64,000 nt of DNA from assembly GCF_003149185.1 (NCBI RefSeq), contig NZ_QGDO01000003.1, forward strand, positions 640,379 to 704,378, read 5' to 3'. Below the pieces are notes generated by a model. It ran no database searches and was not told the origin of the DNA. It saw nothing but the letters and a program-made list of their open reading frames with translations. This stretch comes from Sediminitomix flava. GTDB lineage: Bacteria > Bacteroidota > Bacteroidia > Cytophagales > Flammeovirgaceae. The position numbers and the translations under genes are program-made. Positions within the stretch are counted from its first letter, which is position 1; each line of letters opens with the position of its first letter. Below, one piece after another: positions 1 through 8,935 of this stretch.

Positions 1-170
1 TCAGCCCACTGGCTATGACTCCTCCGCTTTTGTGGCAAACATCCCGCCTATAGAACGCATTTAGCGGAAGGCTTGTCCCATCGTGAGGAGCTAGGGGTGG
101 TTGTAGCGTGAGAGATTTGAATGGGACTTGACTTTTTTTGCTTCGTTTTTTGTGTCAAGACAAAAAATGA
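1..170. repeat. GC-rich, hairpin-containing repeat-like stretch
   Basis: The first 120 bases contain 64 G or C (about 53 percent), clearly above the AT-rich DNA that follows. A 7-bp inverted repeat (GTCCCAT at 75-81, ATGGGAC at 121-127) and a second imperfect palindrome near 147-168 (a T-run with GTC, then GAC with an A-run) are visible. No credible coding frame starts here. It resembles a dispersed intergenic repeat of Bacteroidota genomes or the end of something lying outside the window. The identification is inference. Confidence 0.4.
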
Positions 171-340
171 AGACTACAATAAATAATGTAAACATTAGTA
201 CCCACAGTGAAAGGACATTTTTATGGAAATCGAAATACAAGAAATATACAGTAAGACTTCTATCTAGTCTTCATAAACTAAACTATTGTTTTAGAAAAAA
301 TCCAAATAATATGATGAGAAGGACAAACAAATGGAGCAAG

Positions 341-3004
341 ATGAAGCACAATTTAGTCGTACTAAGTTTCTTCTTCTCTAGTCTCAACTTGTACGCACAA
401 GAAGAACAAACAAGAAACTTTATGCCTGTCCCACAAGAAGTAACTTGGGAAAATGGCAGGTTTGATATTGATCAAAATTTTACACTTTCCCTACACGGAA
501 ATTTTGATGATAGATTGTATGGTGCAAGCCAAAGGTTTTTACGTCGTTTGCAAGAAAGAACAGGTGTCTTTTTTGAGCAAGCGTATGTCAATGAAAGCCA
601 TGTCAATCAACAAGCAAAGTTTATCATTGAGGTAGAAAGAGCGGGAGTCGTAAAATTGAATGAAGATGAAAGTTATAGTCTTCAAGTAAACTCAGATCAG
701 ATTTTACTAAAAGCAAAAACAGATATTGGAGCAATTAGAGGATTGGAAACCTTACTTCAAACCTTTGATGCAGACCGAAAAGGTGCCTTTTTCATGACTG
801 CAAATATTCAAGATAGTCCACGATTTCCTTGGCGTGGTTTGATGCTTGATGTATCACGTCATTTTCACCCAATGGATGTCGTAAAAAGGCAATTGGATGC
901 AATGGCAGCCGTAAAAATGAATGTACTTCATATGCACCTTGCAGACGATCAAGGTTTCAGAATTGAAAGTAAAGCACTCCCAAAATTACATGAATTGGCA
1001 AGTGAGGGAGAATATTTTACCCAAGATGAAATCAGAGAGATCATAGCATATGCAGATGACAGAGGTATTCGTGTAATGCCAGAGTTCGATATGCCAGGAC
1101 ATGCCACAGCCATGATTTTGGCTTATCCAGAAATGGCAAGTGCTCCTTTTCAGTATATGGATAAGAAGCCCGATTTGAGTCCTGAAGAAAAGAAAAAAGC
1201 CTATGCAGAAATGAACGTAGAGCATATCTTGGAAAGACATGCAGGTGTTTTTGATCCTACAATTGACCCTACAAATGAGAAAAACTACGAGCTGATCAAT
1301 TTATTGATCGATGAAATGACAGCGCTATTCCCCGATGAGTATTTCCATATTGGAGGAGATGAAAATGAATATAAGCAATGGGCTGACAATGATCAGATTC
1401 AAGCTTTCATGAAAGAAAATGACATTCCAGATCATCATATGCTTCAGAATTACTTCAACACCAAATTGTTGGCAATGATCCAAGCACAAGGAAAGAAAAT
1501 GATGGGTTGGGATGAAATTTTGGTAGAAGGCTTACCAAAAGATGCCATTATTCAGTCTTGGAGAGGAAAAGAGTCGTTGTTCGAAGCCGCAGAAAAAGGT
1601 TATACAGGGCTTCTTTCAAATGGTTATTACATTGATTTGATGCATTCGGTAGACGATCATTATACGGTTGATCCTTTGGAAGGTGGTGAGCAACTTTCTG
1701 AAGAAGAACAAAAAAGTATTCTAGGGGGCGAAGCGACAATGTGGTCTGAATTGGTTACCAAAAATACGATTGATTCTAGAATTTGGCCACGGACAGCAGC
1801 GATTGCGGAGAGACTTTGGTCTTCAAGTTCGGTAACAGACCTAGATGATATGCACCGAAGATTGGATGTGACAAGTCGTACATTGGAAGAGTTTGGTCTA
1901 AAGCACATCACTCAGCCCAATGTGATTTTGAGAAATATTGCTCGTTCGGGAGATATTGCAGCCTTAAAAGTATTGACGGGAGTGGCTGAACCAATGGAAC
2001 ATTATAACAGAAATCCGTTAGGTTTAATGTATACCATGCAATCGCCATATACCTTATTTGCAGATGCTTGTATTGCAGATGCTCCAGATGCACGTGTTTT
2101 CAGAAAATTGGTTGAAGCATATTTGGCAGGAGGTACTTCAAAAGAAAATGAGATCAAAGATTGGTTACATTTCTGGAGTGCAAATCATGAAGCGTTTATG
2201 AAATTACGTGAACACTCTTCGACATTGGCTGAAGTAGAACCACTTTCAGAAAACTTATCTAAATTGGCTGAAATTACCTTGGAAAGTTTCGACCATTCGA
2301 AGGCTATTGACCAAGAGTGGTATCATGAGGCTGAGCAATTCTATTATGAGGCCAGAAAGCAACAAGCTCGTACAATTTTACAGGTTGTAAAACCAATGGA
2401 GAAATTGTTCAAGAATAACACAAAAGTGCTTTACGCCAAACATACGACAAGTATTCCAAAGATTGATTGTAGTTTCTCAGATTGGAATATTGAAGACTGG
2501 AGTTTATTCACCAGTGAAAGAGAATATGTGGGCGGAGCTTACAGAACGGATAGTGCTCATTATGCTTTACAATGGGATGAAAACAATCTTTATGTGGCAT
2601 TGAGAATGAATAACTTCAAAATTAGTGCAGATAAAAAATACGGAGATGCTTTAGGAAACTTCATTGAGCTGATTTTTGAAACGGAAGATCAATCAAGGTA
2701 TACTTATTTATTGCAAGCGAATAACAAATCAATAGCAACCAAAGAAGTCAATGAAACATCTACTTCATGGAAGAATAAGATAAAGTCTAAAGTGATTGTG
2801 ATGGGAACTCTAAATGTACAAGAAGATTGGGATGAGGCTTATCAAGTAGAAATAGCAATTCCTTGGAAAGACTTAAATTCAAAGTTCTCTGATGCCATCA
2901 AAATGAATATGGTCATCCATGAGAAAGCTTCAGCAGATGAAGATCTCAAGTTTGATTATCTGATAGGAACAAGCCCTAATGCTCATTTAATTTTAGTTGA
3001 GTAG
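341..3004 (+). CDS. Secreted beta-N-acetylhexosaminidase (GH20) with C-terminal CBM9-like domain
   Basis: Predicted exported glycosidase removing terminal N-acetylhexosamine residues from chitin- or glycan-derived oligosaccharides. From ATG 341 it has 887 residues: a signal peptide ending near LNLYAQ, a GH20b-like N domain, then the GH20 barrel with FPWRGLMLDVSRHF, HLADDQGFR, PEFDMPGHA and the HIGGDE motif, whose Asp340-Glu341 pair is the catalytic pair of the family. Residues about 704-887 (WDENNLYVALRMN, EIAIPWKDL) look like a CBM9/DOMON-type sugar-binding module, an addition to the usual GH20 layout. The frame is open back to a TTG at 128, but that extension has no signal peptide and runs into the repeat-like DNA. 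ATG 311 and 314 are alternatives that only lengthen the n-region. It appears to be a single-gene unit with a terminator behind it. No type IX sorting domain was seen. Confidence 0.9.
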   Translation: MKHNLVVLSFFFSSLNLYAQEEQTRNFMPVPQEVTWENGRFDIDQNFTLSLHGNFDDRLYGASQRFLRRLQERTGVFFEQAYVNESHVNQQAKFIIEVERAGVVKLNEDESYSLQVNSDQILLKAKTDIGAIRGLETLLQTFDADRKGAFFMTANIQDSPRFPWRGLMLDVSRHFHPMDVVKRQLDAMAAVKMNVLHMHLADDQGFRIESKALPKLHELASEGEYFTQDEIREIIAYADDRGIRVMPEFDMPGHATAMILAYPEMASAPFQYMDKKPDLSPEEKKKAYAEMNVEHILERHAGVFDPTIDPTNEKNYELINLLIDEMTALFPDEYFHIGGDENEYKQWADNDQIQAFMKENDIPDHHMLQNYFNTKLLAMIQAQGKKMMGWDEILVEGLPKDAIIQSWRGKESLFEAAEKGYTGLLSNGYYIDLMHSVDDHYTVDPLEGGEQLSEEEQKSILGGEATMWSELVTKNTIDSRIWPRTAAIAERLWSSSSVTDLDDMHRRLDVTSRTLEEFGLKHITQPNVILRNIARSGDIAALKVLTGVAEPMEHYNRNPLGLMYTMQSPYTLFADACIADAPDARVFRKLVEAYLAGGTSKENEIKDWLHFWSANHEAFMKLREHSSTLAEVEPLSENLSKLAEITLESFDHSKAIDQEWYHEAEQFYYEARKQQARTILQVVKPMEKLFKNNTKVLYAKHTTSIPKIDCSFSDWNIEDWSLFTSEREYVGGAYRTDSAHYALQWDENNLYVALRMNNFKISADKKYGDALGNFIELIFETEDQSRYTYLLQANNKSIATKEVNETSTSWKNKIKSKVIVMGTLNVQEDWDEAYQVEIAIPWKDLNSKFSDAIKMNMVIHEKASADEDLKFDYLIGTSPNAHLILVE

Positions 3005-3035
3005 AAGAATATTTAATTATAGAAAATATTAAAAC

Positions 3036-3066
3036 AAAGCCTTCAATATTTATTGGGGGCTTTTTC
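3036..3066 (+). terminator. Intrinsic terminator after the GH20 gene
   Basis: AAAGCC at 3036-3041 pairs with GGCTTT at 3058-3063, extended by an inner CAATA/TATTG pairing, and the 3' arm runs into a T-tract. Confidence 0.65.
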
Positions 3067-3101
3067 TGTTAAGGTCTAATCTAGTTTGAAATAGTTAGTT
3101 G

Positions 3102-3129
3102 TGCATCATTCATTTTATAATCAAGTTTT
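3102..3129 (+). promoter_or_regulatory. Conserved upstream element, copy 1 (shared with 11241-11268)
   Basis: TGCATCAT, five variable bases, TTATAA, one base, CAAGT, one base, TT. The same string in the same spacing occurs at 11241-11268, with 21 of 28 positions identical. Each copy lies about 30-70 bp before the start codon of a large T9SS cargo gene. It sits just upstream of a -7 element here. An activator operator is inferred. Confidence 0.5.
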
Positions 3130-3137
3130 TATATTTG
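3130..3137 (+). promoter_or_regulatory. Bacteroidota -7 promoter element (TATATTTG)
   Basis: Matches TAnnTTTG exactly and lies 23 bp before the ATG at 3161. No TTG at the usual -33 distance is seen, which fits activator dependence through the adjacent conserved element. Confidence 0.5.
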
Positions 3138-3160
3138 TTATGAAACTAATTATTTTTTAG

Positions 3161-6100
3161 ATGAAAAACTTTTACCTAACATCAAGCTTATCTTTAAGCT
3201 TATTCTTTTCACTACTGTTTACTTCAAACCTTTGGGCACAAGACCGTCCTTTTATTGTCACAGTAGAAATTCCTGAAAACAGTAAAGACTTTTACATCAA
3301 GATTGCTGGAGAAACCAATGGCTCTGGCGCAAGTGATTATACCATTGATTGGGGAGATGGTATTGTTAGTGCAGGTGGTTCAATGACTGAGAGGCACGAA
3401 AGTCATATTTATGCTGCTCCAGGAACTTATACAGTAAGTGTGAGTGGCTTTATGCCCAATTTGACTTTCATGAAGTTCCAATATGCATCACCTAATTCTA
3501 ATGAAGCCAAAAATGCTGCAAAAGTAAAGACATTGGAGCAGTGGGGAGATAACACTTGGTATAGTACGGGTTTTATGCTAGGTCATACTAAAAATATGGT
3601 TTGCAATTATACCGATAGTCCAGACTTATCAAATGTTATTAGTATGATTTGGATGTTTGGTTTTAGTGCTTTTAATGGAACTGTTGTAGACTGGGATGTT
3701 TCGAATGTTGAGGATTTATCATTTGTATTTCACGAAACACGTTCGTTCAATGGCGATTTGAGTTCATGGGATGTATCAAATGTAACGAATATGTCATGGA
3801 TTTTTTATGGAGCAGAAAGTTTTAATGGTGATTTGAGTTCATGGGATGTGTCAAGTGTAGTGTACATGATATCAATGTTTTATAGGGCAAATTCTTTTGA
3901 AGGAGATTTAAGTACATGGGATGTGTCATCAGCGACAGATATGTCTTCGATGTTTTATAATGTGAATAATTTCACGAGTGACTTGAGTTCATGGGATGTA
4001 TCTTCAGTGACGGATATGTCCTCGATGTTTTATAATGTGAATAATTTCACGAGTGACTTGAGTTCATGGGATGTGTCTTCGGTGACGAATATGTCCTCAA
4101 TGTTTTATAATGTGAATAATTTCACGAGTGATTTGAGTTCATGGGATGTGTCTTCGGTGACGAATATGTCCTCAATGTTTTATAATGTGAATAATTTCAC
4201 AAGTGACTTGAGTTCATGGGATGTGTCTTCAGTGACGGATATGTCCTCGATGTTTTATAATGTGAATAATTTCACGAGTGACTTGAGTTCATGGAATGTG
4301 TCTTCAGTGACAGATATGTCCTCGATGTTTTATGAAGTAAATTTAGGTTTTATAAACTATGAAAAACTATTGATTGCTTGGGCAGAGCAAGATGTGGTAC
4401 ATAATGTTAATTTTTGGGGTGGCAATAACTTCTGTAATCAAAAATCAATTGCAGCAAGGCAAAAATTGATTATCGAAAAAGGATGGAGTATATCAGATAA
4501 AGGTATTAAATGTCCTGGTCCTGTAAGTTTTAATGCTTTAGGAGGGACTCCTAACATTATAGATGATCAAACACCTAATGATGATCATCAAGTAGTACCT
4601 CCTAGTGAGGCGCCAACAAAGGATGGATTATATGCGAAATGGTATACGAGTGAAGACGAGGGCGTAACATTTGGTGACGCTTGGGATTTCAATGATGTCG
4701 TAATTTCGGAAATGACTCTATATGCTCAATATTATGAAGGAGGAACTATTACTTATGAATTAAGTGGTGGAGAAAATAATCCTAAGAATCCTTTAGCATA
4801 TACTGTACATGATGAAATAGTTTTTAGTACTCCAAGCAAACTAGGGTATAGTTTCTTAGGTTGGTATGATAATGCAGATTTCGAGGGAGAACCTATAGAG
4901 ACTGTCGAATTAGGTAGTAGAGGTAATGTTAGTCTTTGGGCTCAATGGGAAATTGAGGAATATACAATTACATATTCATTGAATGGAGGTGATAACAGTG
5001 CTAGTAATCCATCTATCTATACCGTTCTAGATGAAGTTACACTTGAAGAGCCTACAAAGTTAGGATATGCATTCTTAGGTTGGTATGATAATCAATACTT
5101 TACAGGAGAACCTCTTACAGATCTAATAGGAATAGCTAGAGATATTAATCTTTGGGCAAAATGGGAGTTTGGAGTTAAACCACAAGGAGAAGGGACAGAG
5201 GCTAATCCATACCAAATCTCCAATCTTGGAGAGTTGCGTTGGTTATCAGTTGGTTTGGAGAATGGTTTAACAGAGGAAGAACGTTGGCAAGGAGATAATG
5301 CATTTTATGTACTCACTGCAAACATTGATGCAACTGAAACAGCAGAATGGCGAAATGGTAAAGGTTTTGCACCTATCGGATCTTATTTTTCTTATCTATT
5401 TGATGGTAGTTTTGATGGGCAGGGTTATACTATTTCTAATTTATATATTTCAAATGAGTCTGAGAATGACCAAGGTTTGTTTGGGGGTATTTTTGGTGCT
5501 GAAATTAAAAACCTCAGATTAGAAAATCTGCAAATTAAAGGAAATGATGCAGTAGGAGCAATAGGCTATGCAGCGCAATCTACAATAACAGGTATTCATG
5601 TAAGTGGAACAATAGAAGGAAATGAGCGTGTAGGTGGTATTGTAGGTTCACTGACAAATACAACTATAGGTCAGTCTTCATCTGATGTTGAGATTACGGC
5701 TAGTAAAGAAGTAGGAGGACTTGTTGGATATGCGACAACTGTTTTTGGAGCGGGTGGCTTAGATGCTAAAATTAATTATTCTTTTGCTGTTGGAGAAATC
5801 AATGGGACAAGTCATTTGGGTGGTATATTAGGTTATGGAGCTACGAGTGTAGAAATTTCGAATACTTTCTCAACCCTTGATATTTCGGGAGCAAGTGAAG
5901 TAGGAGGTATTGCAGGTGAAAATAATGGAGGTTATACAGAAAAATCTTATGCTATAGGAGCTATCTCTGCAAGCGGAAGCAGTGTAGGAGGTGTGATTGG
6001 TGTAAATTCTACGGGACTTTGGGTAGAAAAATCGTATTGGGATAAAGAAACAACTGGAGTTACTACATCGGCAGGTCTCAATGATAGTAATGGTTTGAAG

Positions 6101-7333
6101 ACAAGTGAATTCAACCAACAAAATAAATTCTCATCTTGGGACTTTACAAATGATTGGGTTATTACCAAACTCCGTTATGATGAAGCTCCACGTCCGTATT
6201 TTAGATGGCAGACGATTGAAGTTACGGCTACAACGGATGGTAATGGAGTAATTGAAGGAGATGCTCTATTTGTAGAAGTAGGTAGTAGTCCAATATTTAC
6301 TGTAGTACCGAATGAAGGCTATAATGTCTCAACGGTTACTGTTGATGAACAAGAGATTACATTGGATGACAATTCAAGCTTTACTATTGAGGAAGTGACT
6401 GAAGCAGCAACAATTCATGCAACCTTTGAGTTGAAGACTTTTGATATTACAGTCACTCAAGCTGATAATGGAGTGATCAGCCCTTCAACAGCAACTGTAG
6501 ATTATGACTCAAGTCAAGTATTCACGATTACACCAAATGAAGGTTATGAAATCACAGACGTACAAGTAGATGGAGAATCAGTTGGCATTGTAAGTGAATA
6601 TACTTTTGAGAATGTATCAGAAGAACATACAATCACAGCAAGCTATGCTTTGAAGACCTTTGATATCACAGTTACTCAAGGAGAGAATGGGATGATAAGT
6701 CCTTCCACTACAACCGTAAACTATGGCTCTAATCAGACTTTTGTAATTACAGCAGATGATAATTATGAGATTGCAGATGTATTAGTTGATGGAGAGTCAG
6801 TAGGTCTTGTGAGTGAATATACTTTTGAGAATGTGACCGAGGTACATGCAATTACAGCAAGCTTTATCATTAAATCTTTTAAGATTTCAGTATTACAATC
6901 TGAAGGAGGTGAGATCAGCCCTGAATCAACTATTGTGAACTATGGCAAAGAGCTAAGTTTCACAATCACGCCAGATTATGGCTATAACATTGCTAATGTT
7001 TATGTAGATGGCGAAGGAGTAGGAGCTATAGAATCTTATACTTTTGAAAATGTGACTGAAGAACATGAGATCAGAGCAGAATTTTCGCGAATTACTTCGG
7101 TAGAGATAGAGTTAGGTGAAATTTCGTTCTACCCTAATCCATCTTCTCATTGGATAGAACTAAGTGGTATAGAGACAAATAGTAATCTTTTGATTGTGAA
7201 TAGTATAGGAGTAAGCGTAGCTAGTTATAATATCAAAACATCCAAACAAAAGATATCTATAGTAGAATTACCAACTGGTGTGTATTTTCTTAAGTTAGAT
7301 GGGAAATTAATAGGGAAACTGGTTAAAGAATAA
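3161..7333 (+). CDS. BspA-like surface protein with InlB/GLUG repeats and T9SS type A sorting domain
   Basis: Predicted secreted multi-domain surface protein or adhesin, 1390 residues. A signal peptide ends at NLWAQ (residue 27). A PKD-like segment follows (YTIDWGDG). Residues about 177-390 are BspA/DUF285-type leucine-rich-like repeats of 25 residues (core SSWDVSSVTDMSSMFY). Residues about 453-675 carry Listeria-Bacteroides (InlB B-type) repeats with GYSFLGWYDN and LWAQWE. Residues about 670-950 have GLUG-type repeats (VGGIVG, VGGLVGYA, LGGILGYG). Residues about 1018-1308 hold four divergent InlB B-type repeats (VTQADNGVISPS, YTFENVTEEH). The last ~70 residues (FYPNPSS ... LPTGVYFLKLDG) are a classic T9SS type A C-terminal signal. 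Function beyond surface display is unknown. The five middle repeats are nearly identical at DNA level, so copy number may vary between strains. Confidence 0.85.
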   Translation: MKNFYLTSSLSLSLFFSLLFTSNLWAQDRPFIVTVEIPENSKDFYIKIAGETNGSGASDYTIDWGDGIVSAGGSMTERHESHIYAAPGTYTVSVSGFMPNLTFMKFQYASPNSNEAKNAAKVKTLEQWGDNTWYSTGFMLGHTKNMVCNYTDSPDLSNVISMIWMFGFSAFNGTVVDWDVSNVEDLSFVFHETRSFNGDLSSWDVSNVTNMSWIFYGAESFNGDLSSWDVSSVVYMISMFYRANSFEGDLSTWDVSSATDMSSMFYNVNNFTSDLSSWDVSSVTDMSSMFYNVNNFTSDLSSWDVSSVTNMSSMFYNVNNFTSDLSSWDVSSVTNMSSMFYNVNNFTSDLSSWDVSSVTDMSSMFYNVNNFTSDLSSWNVSSVTDMSSMFYEVNLGFINYEKLLIAWAEQDVVHNVNFWGGNNFCNQKSIAARQKLIIEKGWSISDKGIKCPGPVSFNALGGTPNIIDDQTPNDDHQVVPPSEAPTKDGLYAKWYTSEDEGVTFGDAWDFNDVVISEMTLYAQYYEGGTITYELSGGENNPKNPLAYTVHDEIVFSTPSKLGYSFLGWYDNADFEGEPIETVELGSRGNVSLWAQWEIEEYTITYSLNGGDNSASNPSIYTVLDEVTLEEPTKLGYAFLGWYDNQYFTGEPLTDLIGIARDINLWAKWEFGVKPQGEGTEANPYQISNLGELRWLSVGLENGLTEEERWQGDNAFYVLTANIDATETAEWRNGKGFAPIGSYFSYLFDGSFDGQGYTISNLYISNESENDQGLFGGIFGAEIKNLRLENLQIKGNDAVGAIGYAAQSTITGIHVSGTIEGNERVGGIVGSLTNTTIGQSSSDVEITASKEVGGLVGYATTVFGAGGLDAKINYSFAVGEINGTSHLGGILGYGATSVEISNTFSTLDISGASEVGGIAGENNGGYTEKSYAIGAISASGSSVGGVIGVNSTGLWVEKSYWDKETTGVTTSAGLNDSNGLKTSEFNQQNKFSSWDFTNDWVITKLRYDEAPRPYFRWQTIEVTATTDGNGVIEGDALFVEVGSSPIFTVVPNEGYNVSTVTVDEQEITLDDNSSFTIEEVTEAATIHATFELKTFDITVTQADNGVISPSTATVDYDSSQVFTITPNEGYEITDVQVDGESVGIVSEYTFENVSEEHTITASYALKTFDITVTQGENGMISPSTTTVNYGSNQTFVITADDNYEIADVLVDGESVGLVSEYTFENVTEVHAITASFIIKSFKISVLQSEGGEISPESTIVNYGKELSFTITPDYGYNIANVYVDGEGVGAIESYTFENVTEEHEIRAEFSRITSVEIELGEISFYPNPSSHWIELSGIETNSNLLIVNSIGVSVASYNIKTSKQKISIVELPTGVYFLKLDGKLIGKLVKE
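3691..4330 (+). repeat. 75-bp in-frame tandem repeat array in the BspA-like gene
   Basis: The string TTCACGAGTGA recurs at 3971, 4046, 4121 (last bases altered), 4196 (one change) and 4271, an exact 75-bp period encoding 25 residues. Copies upstream (3691-3940) are more diverged. The near-identity of the later copies indicates recent duplication or conversion. Confidence 0.9.
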
Positions 7334-7352
7334 ATTTTATTTTAATAAAATC

Positions 7353-7386
7353 AAAGCCTCTTACGATGCACTTCGTAAGAGGCTTT
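7353..7386. terminator. Bidirectional terminator between convergent genes
   Basis: A 14-bp perfect stem (7353-7366 with 7373-7386, arms AAAGCCTCTTACGA and complement) has T-runs on both strands. It lies between the ends of the BspA-like gene (+) and the TrpF-like gene (-). Confidence 0.9.
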
Positions 7387-7413
7387 TTTGAATGTGGTAT
7401 TTGAAAATATCAA

Positions 7414-8037
7414 TTAGTTGAAAGCAAATTCATCTGTATCTAATTCTTCCAAAATATCTGCAAGTTCATCAAAATCATTGATTCCTACCTTGATTTCTGC
7501 TCCTCCCTTCAATGAAATACCTTCAGGTTGAATAGTATCAATCATTTCTGTAACATTCTCATGATTGATGCCGAAGCCCAAGAATAGCTTAAATTCTTTG
7601 GCTACTTTACTCAAAAGATCAATTCTTTTGGCATCAAGTTGAGCCTTAGATTCGATAATAATAAAATCAACTTTATCTTTTACAGCAGTTAACACTGAGG
7701 TTACATCTTCTAATTCGGCTTCAATGGCCAAATCATATTTAAATACTAATGGAGTAGCTAAGTTCTGTAAATCTTCGAGTAAGTCTAGTTTATCGGTCTG
7801 GATGAAATCGAATTTTTCATAGGCTTCAAAGTCAATATCCAATGACTGGTTGATTTCTGCGACAAACTTAATTCCTGCCAACCAAGAAGAGATTTCTTTA
7901 AATCTTTCAGGGCTTACAAAGTCAGGATGTTCTTTGTCAAGAGGAAAACCAATCATTTCAACTCCCATTCCTGCACAATATCTACCATTGTGTAAGTTAG
8001 TAACTTCGCTTACTTTTACTCTGGTTTTTAAAGCCAT
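7414..8037 (-). CDS. TrpF-like (phosphoribosylanthranilate isomerase-fold) protein lacking catalytic residues
   Basis: 207 residues, no signal peptide, presumably a cytoplasmic TIM barrel. It can be aligned by eye to TrpF along its length: VKVSEVTN for VKICGxTN, MGVEMIGFPL for the GADxxGFVF strand, FVSPERFKEIS for the SPxxA segment, LGFGINHENV for the GGLxxENV phosphate loop and GAEIKVGINDFDEL for the SGVE-P-G-KD end. The family's general-acid Cys is Ser here (KVSE), the general-base Asp region reads FIIIESK with Glu, and the Arg before the ISP segment is Asp. Tryptophan-pathway activity is therefore doubtful. No other trp gene is nearby, and the gene stands alone, divergent from thioredoxin. 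It may be a Bacteroidota-specific paralog of unknown role. Confidence 0.7.
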   Translation of the reverse strand: MALKTRVKVSEVTNLHNGRYCAGMGVEMIGFPLDKEHPDFVSPERFKEISSWLAGIKFVAEINQSLDIDFEAYEKFDFIQTDKLDLLEDLQNLATPLVFKYDLAIEAELEDVTSVLTAVKDKVDFIIIESKAQLDAKRIDLLSKVAKEFKLFLGFGINHENVTEMIDTIQPEGISLKGGAEIKVGINDFDELADILEELDTDEFAFN

Positions 8038-8212
8038 GTTAAGTTTATATTTAAAGCTTGATTTAATAACTTTACTTCTAATAACTCACTAAATTAATTC
8101 AAATTATATTAAAAAAAGATGAATAATTGTGAATGTTGCTTTTTCTAAAACTGCATCACAAATTTAGTGTTCTTTATTAAAAAATTATTTCGGAACGAAA
8201 ATTACATTAAAA

Positions 8213-8530
8213 ATGGCAGTAATCGACGCTTTTGATAATAATATCCAAGATCTTTTAAATGAAAATAAAAAAGTTGTCATCAAGTTTTATGCGGGTTGGT
8301 GTGGCTCATGTCGACTATTTAAACCTAAATATCGAAGGCTATCTGAAGATGAGCGATTCTCGAATGTCGCTTTTTTAGATATTGATGCTGAACAAAACCC
8401 TGAAATTAGAAAGAAAGCAGGTGTGAATAATTTACCATTCTTTGCAGTATTTAAAGATGGAGAATTGGTTGATGCTAAAACGACAGCAAAGGAAGATGCT
8501 GTTGTAGAAATGATTCAGAAAATATTATAG
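8213..8530 (+). CDS. Cytoplasmic thioredoxin-family protein
   Basis: 105 residues, the normal size of a single-domain thioredoxin, with no signal peptide. The redox motif is WCGSC (about residues 29-33), a variant of WCGPC with Ser in place of Pro, which normally changes redox potential. The cis-Pro loop is present as NNLPFFAVF. The expected role is thiol-disulfide exchange. The next gene starts 6 bp after its stop, so the two are almost certainly co-transcribed. Confidence 0.85.
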   Translation: MAVIDAFDNNIQDLLNENKKVVIKFYAGWCGSCRLFKPKYRRLSEDERFSNVAFLDIDAEQNPEIRKKAGVNNLPFFAVFKDGELVDAKTTAKEDAVVEMIQKIL

Positions 8531-8536
8531 TTCAAT

Positions 8537-8779
8537 ATGAAAATACCTGTGATAAAAAAGTTAGTAGCCAACTACTCTGTAGAGGAATTGGAGAAGGCTG
8601 AAGAGGCTTTAGGGGATGAACAGAAGCCTCAAATTGAAATAGATGGAGAGGATGAGGGAGAAATGCTTACTCATGCCTATGCTGCTATTTGGGTTAAGAA
8701 TAAAATGATTGAAGATAATATGGAATTTAGGGAAGCTATGAGAGCTTTTACTCAAAAAGTCAGAAAGTCTATTAGCTAG
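8537..8779 (+). CDS. Small conserved acidic protein co-transcribed with thioredoxin
   Basis: 80 residues, strongly acidic centre (IEIDGEDEGEMLTHAYAAI), basic C-terminus (FTQKVRKSIS), no membrane segment or signal peptide. I recall a small Bacteroidota family of this type (possibly DUF6952) found beside thioredoxin or peroxiredoxin genes, but that is memory, not a search. The 6-bp gap to thioredoxin and the terminator directly after it make a two-gene operon and suggest a redox-linked role. No catalytic motif is visible. Confidence 0.7.
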   Translation: MKIPVIKKLVANYSVEELEKAEEALGDEQKPQIEIDGEDEGEMLTHAYAAIWVKNKMIEDNMEFREAMRAFTQKVRKSIS

Positions 8780-8785
8780 TATTTT

Positions 8786-8821
8786 ATAGAAGGTCAATGC
8801 TTATTTTTATTGACCTTCTAT
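8786..8821 (+). terminator. Terminator of the thioredoxin operon
   Basis: A 13-bp stem (8786-8798 with 8809-8821, arms built on TAGAAGGTCAAT) with a 10-nt loop, followed by ATTTTG. Confidence 0.85.
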
Positions 8822-8935
8822 ATTTTGAATATCCTAATCTGCTATTATCAGCTTAGAAGAGATTATAAAATATGAAGACTTTTATGATCCAAGAGTTTTA
8901 CTTTTTCAACTAGTTAGAATAATTAAACGTCAATT

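Noticed and set aside
128-340. N-terminal extension of the GH20 gene from TTG 128
   Set aside because: It would bury the signal peptide and translate repeat-like DNA; ATG 341 gives a proper signal peptide.
3691-4330. CRISPR-like array
   Set aside because: The period is 75 bp, fully coding, in frame, with no unique spacers; it is a protein repeat.
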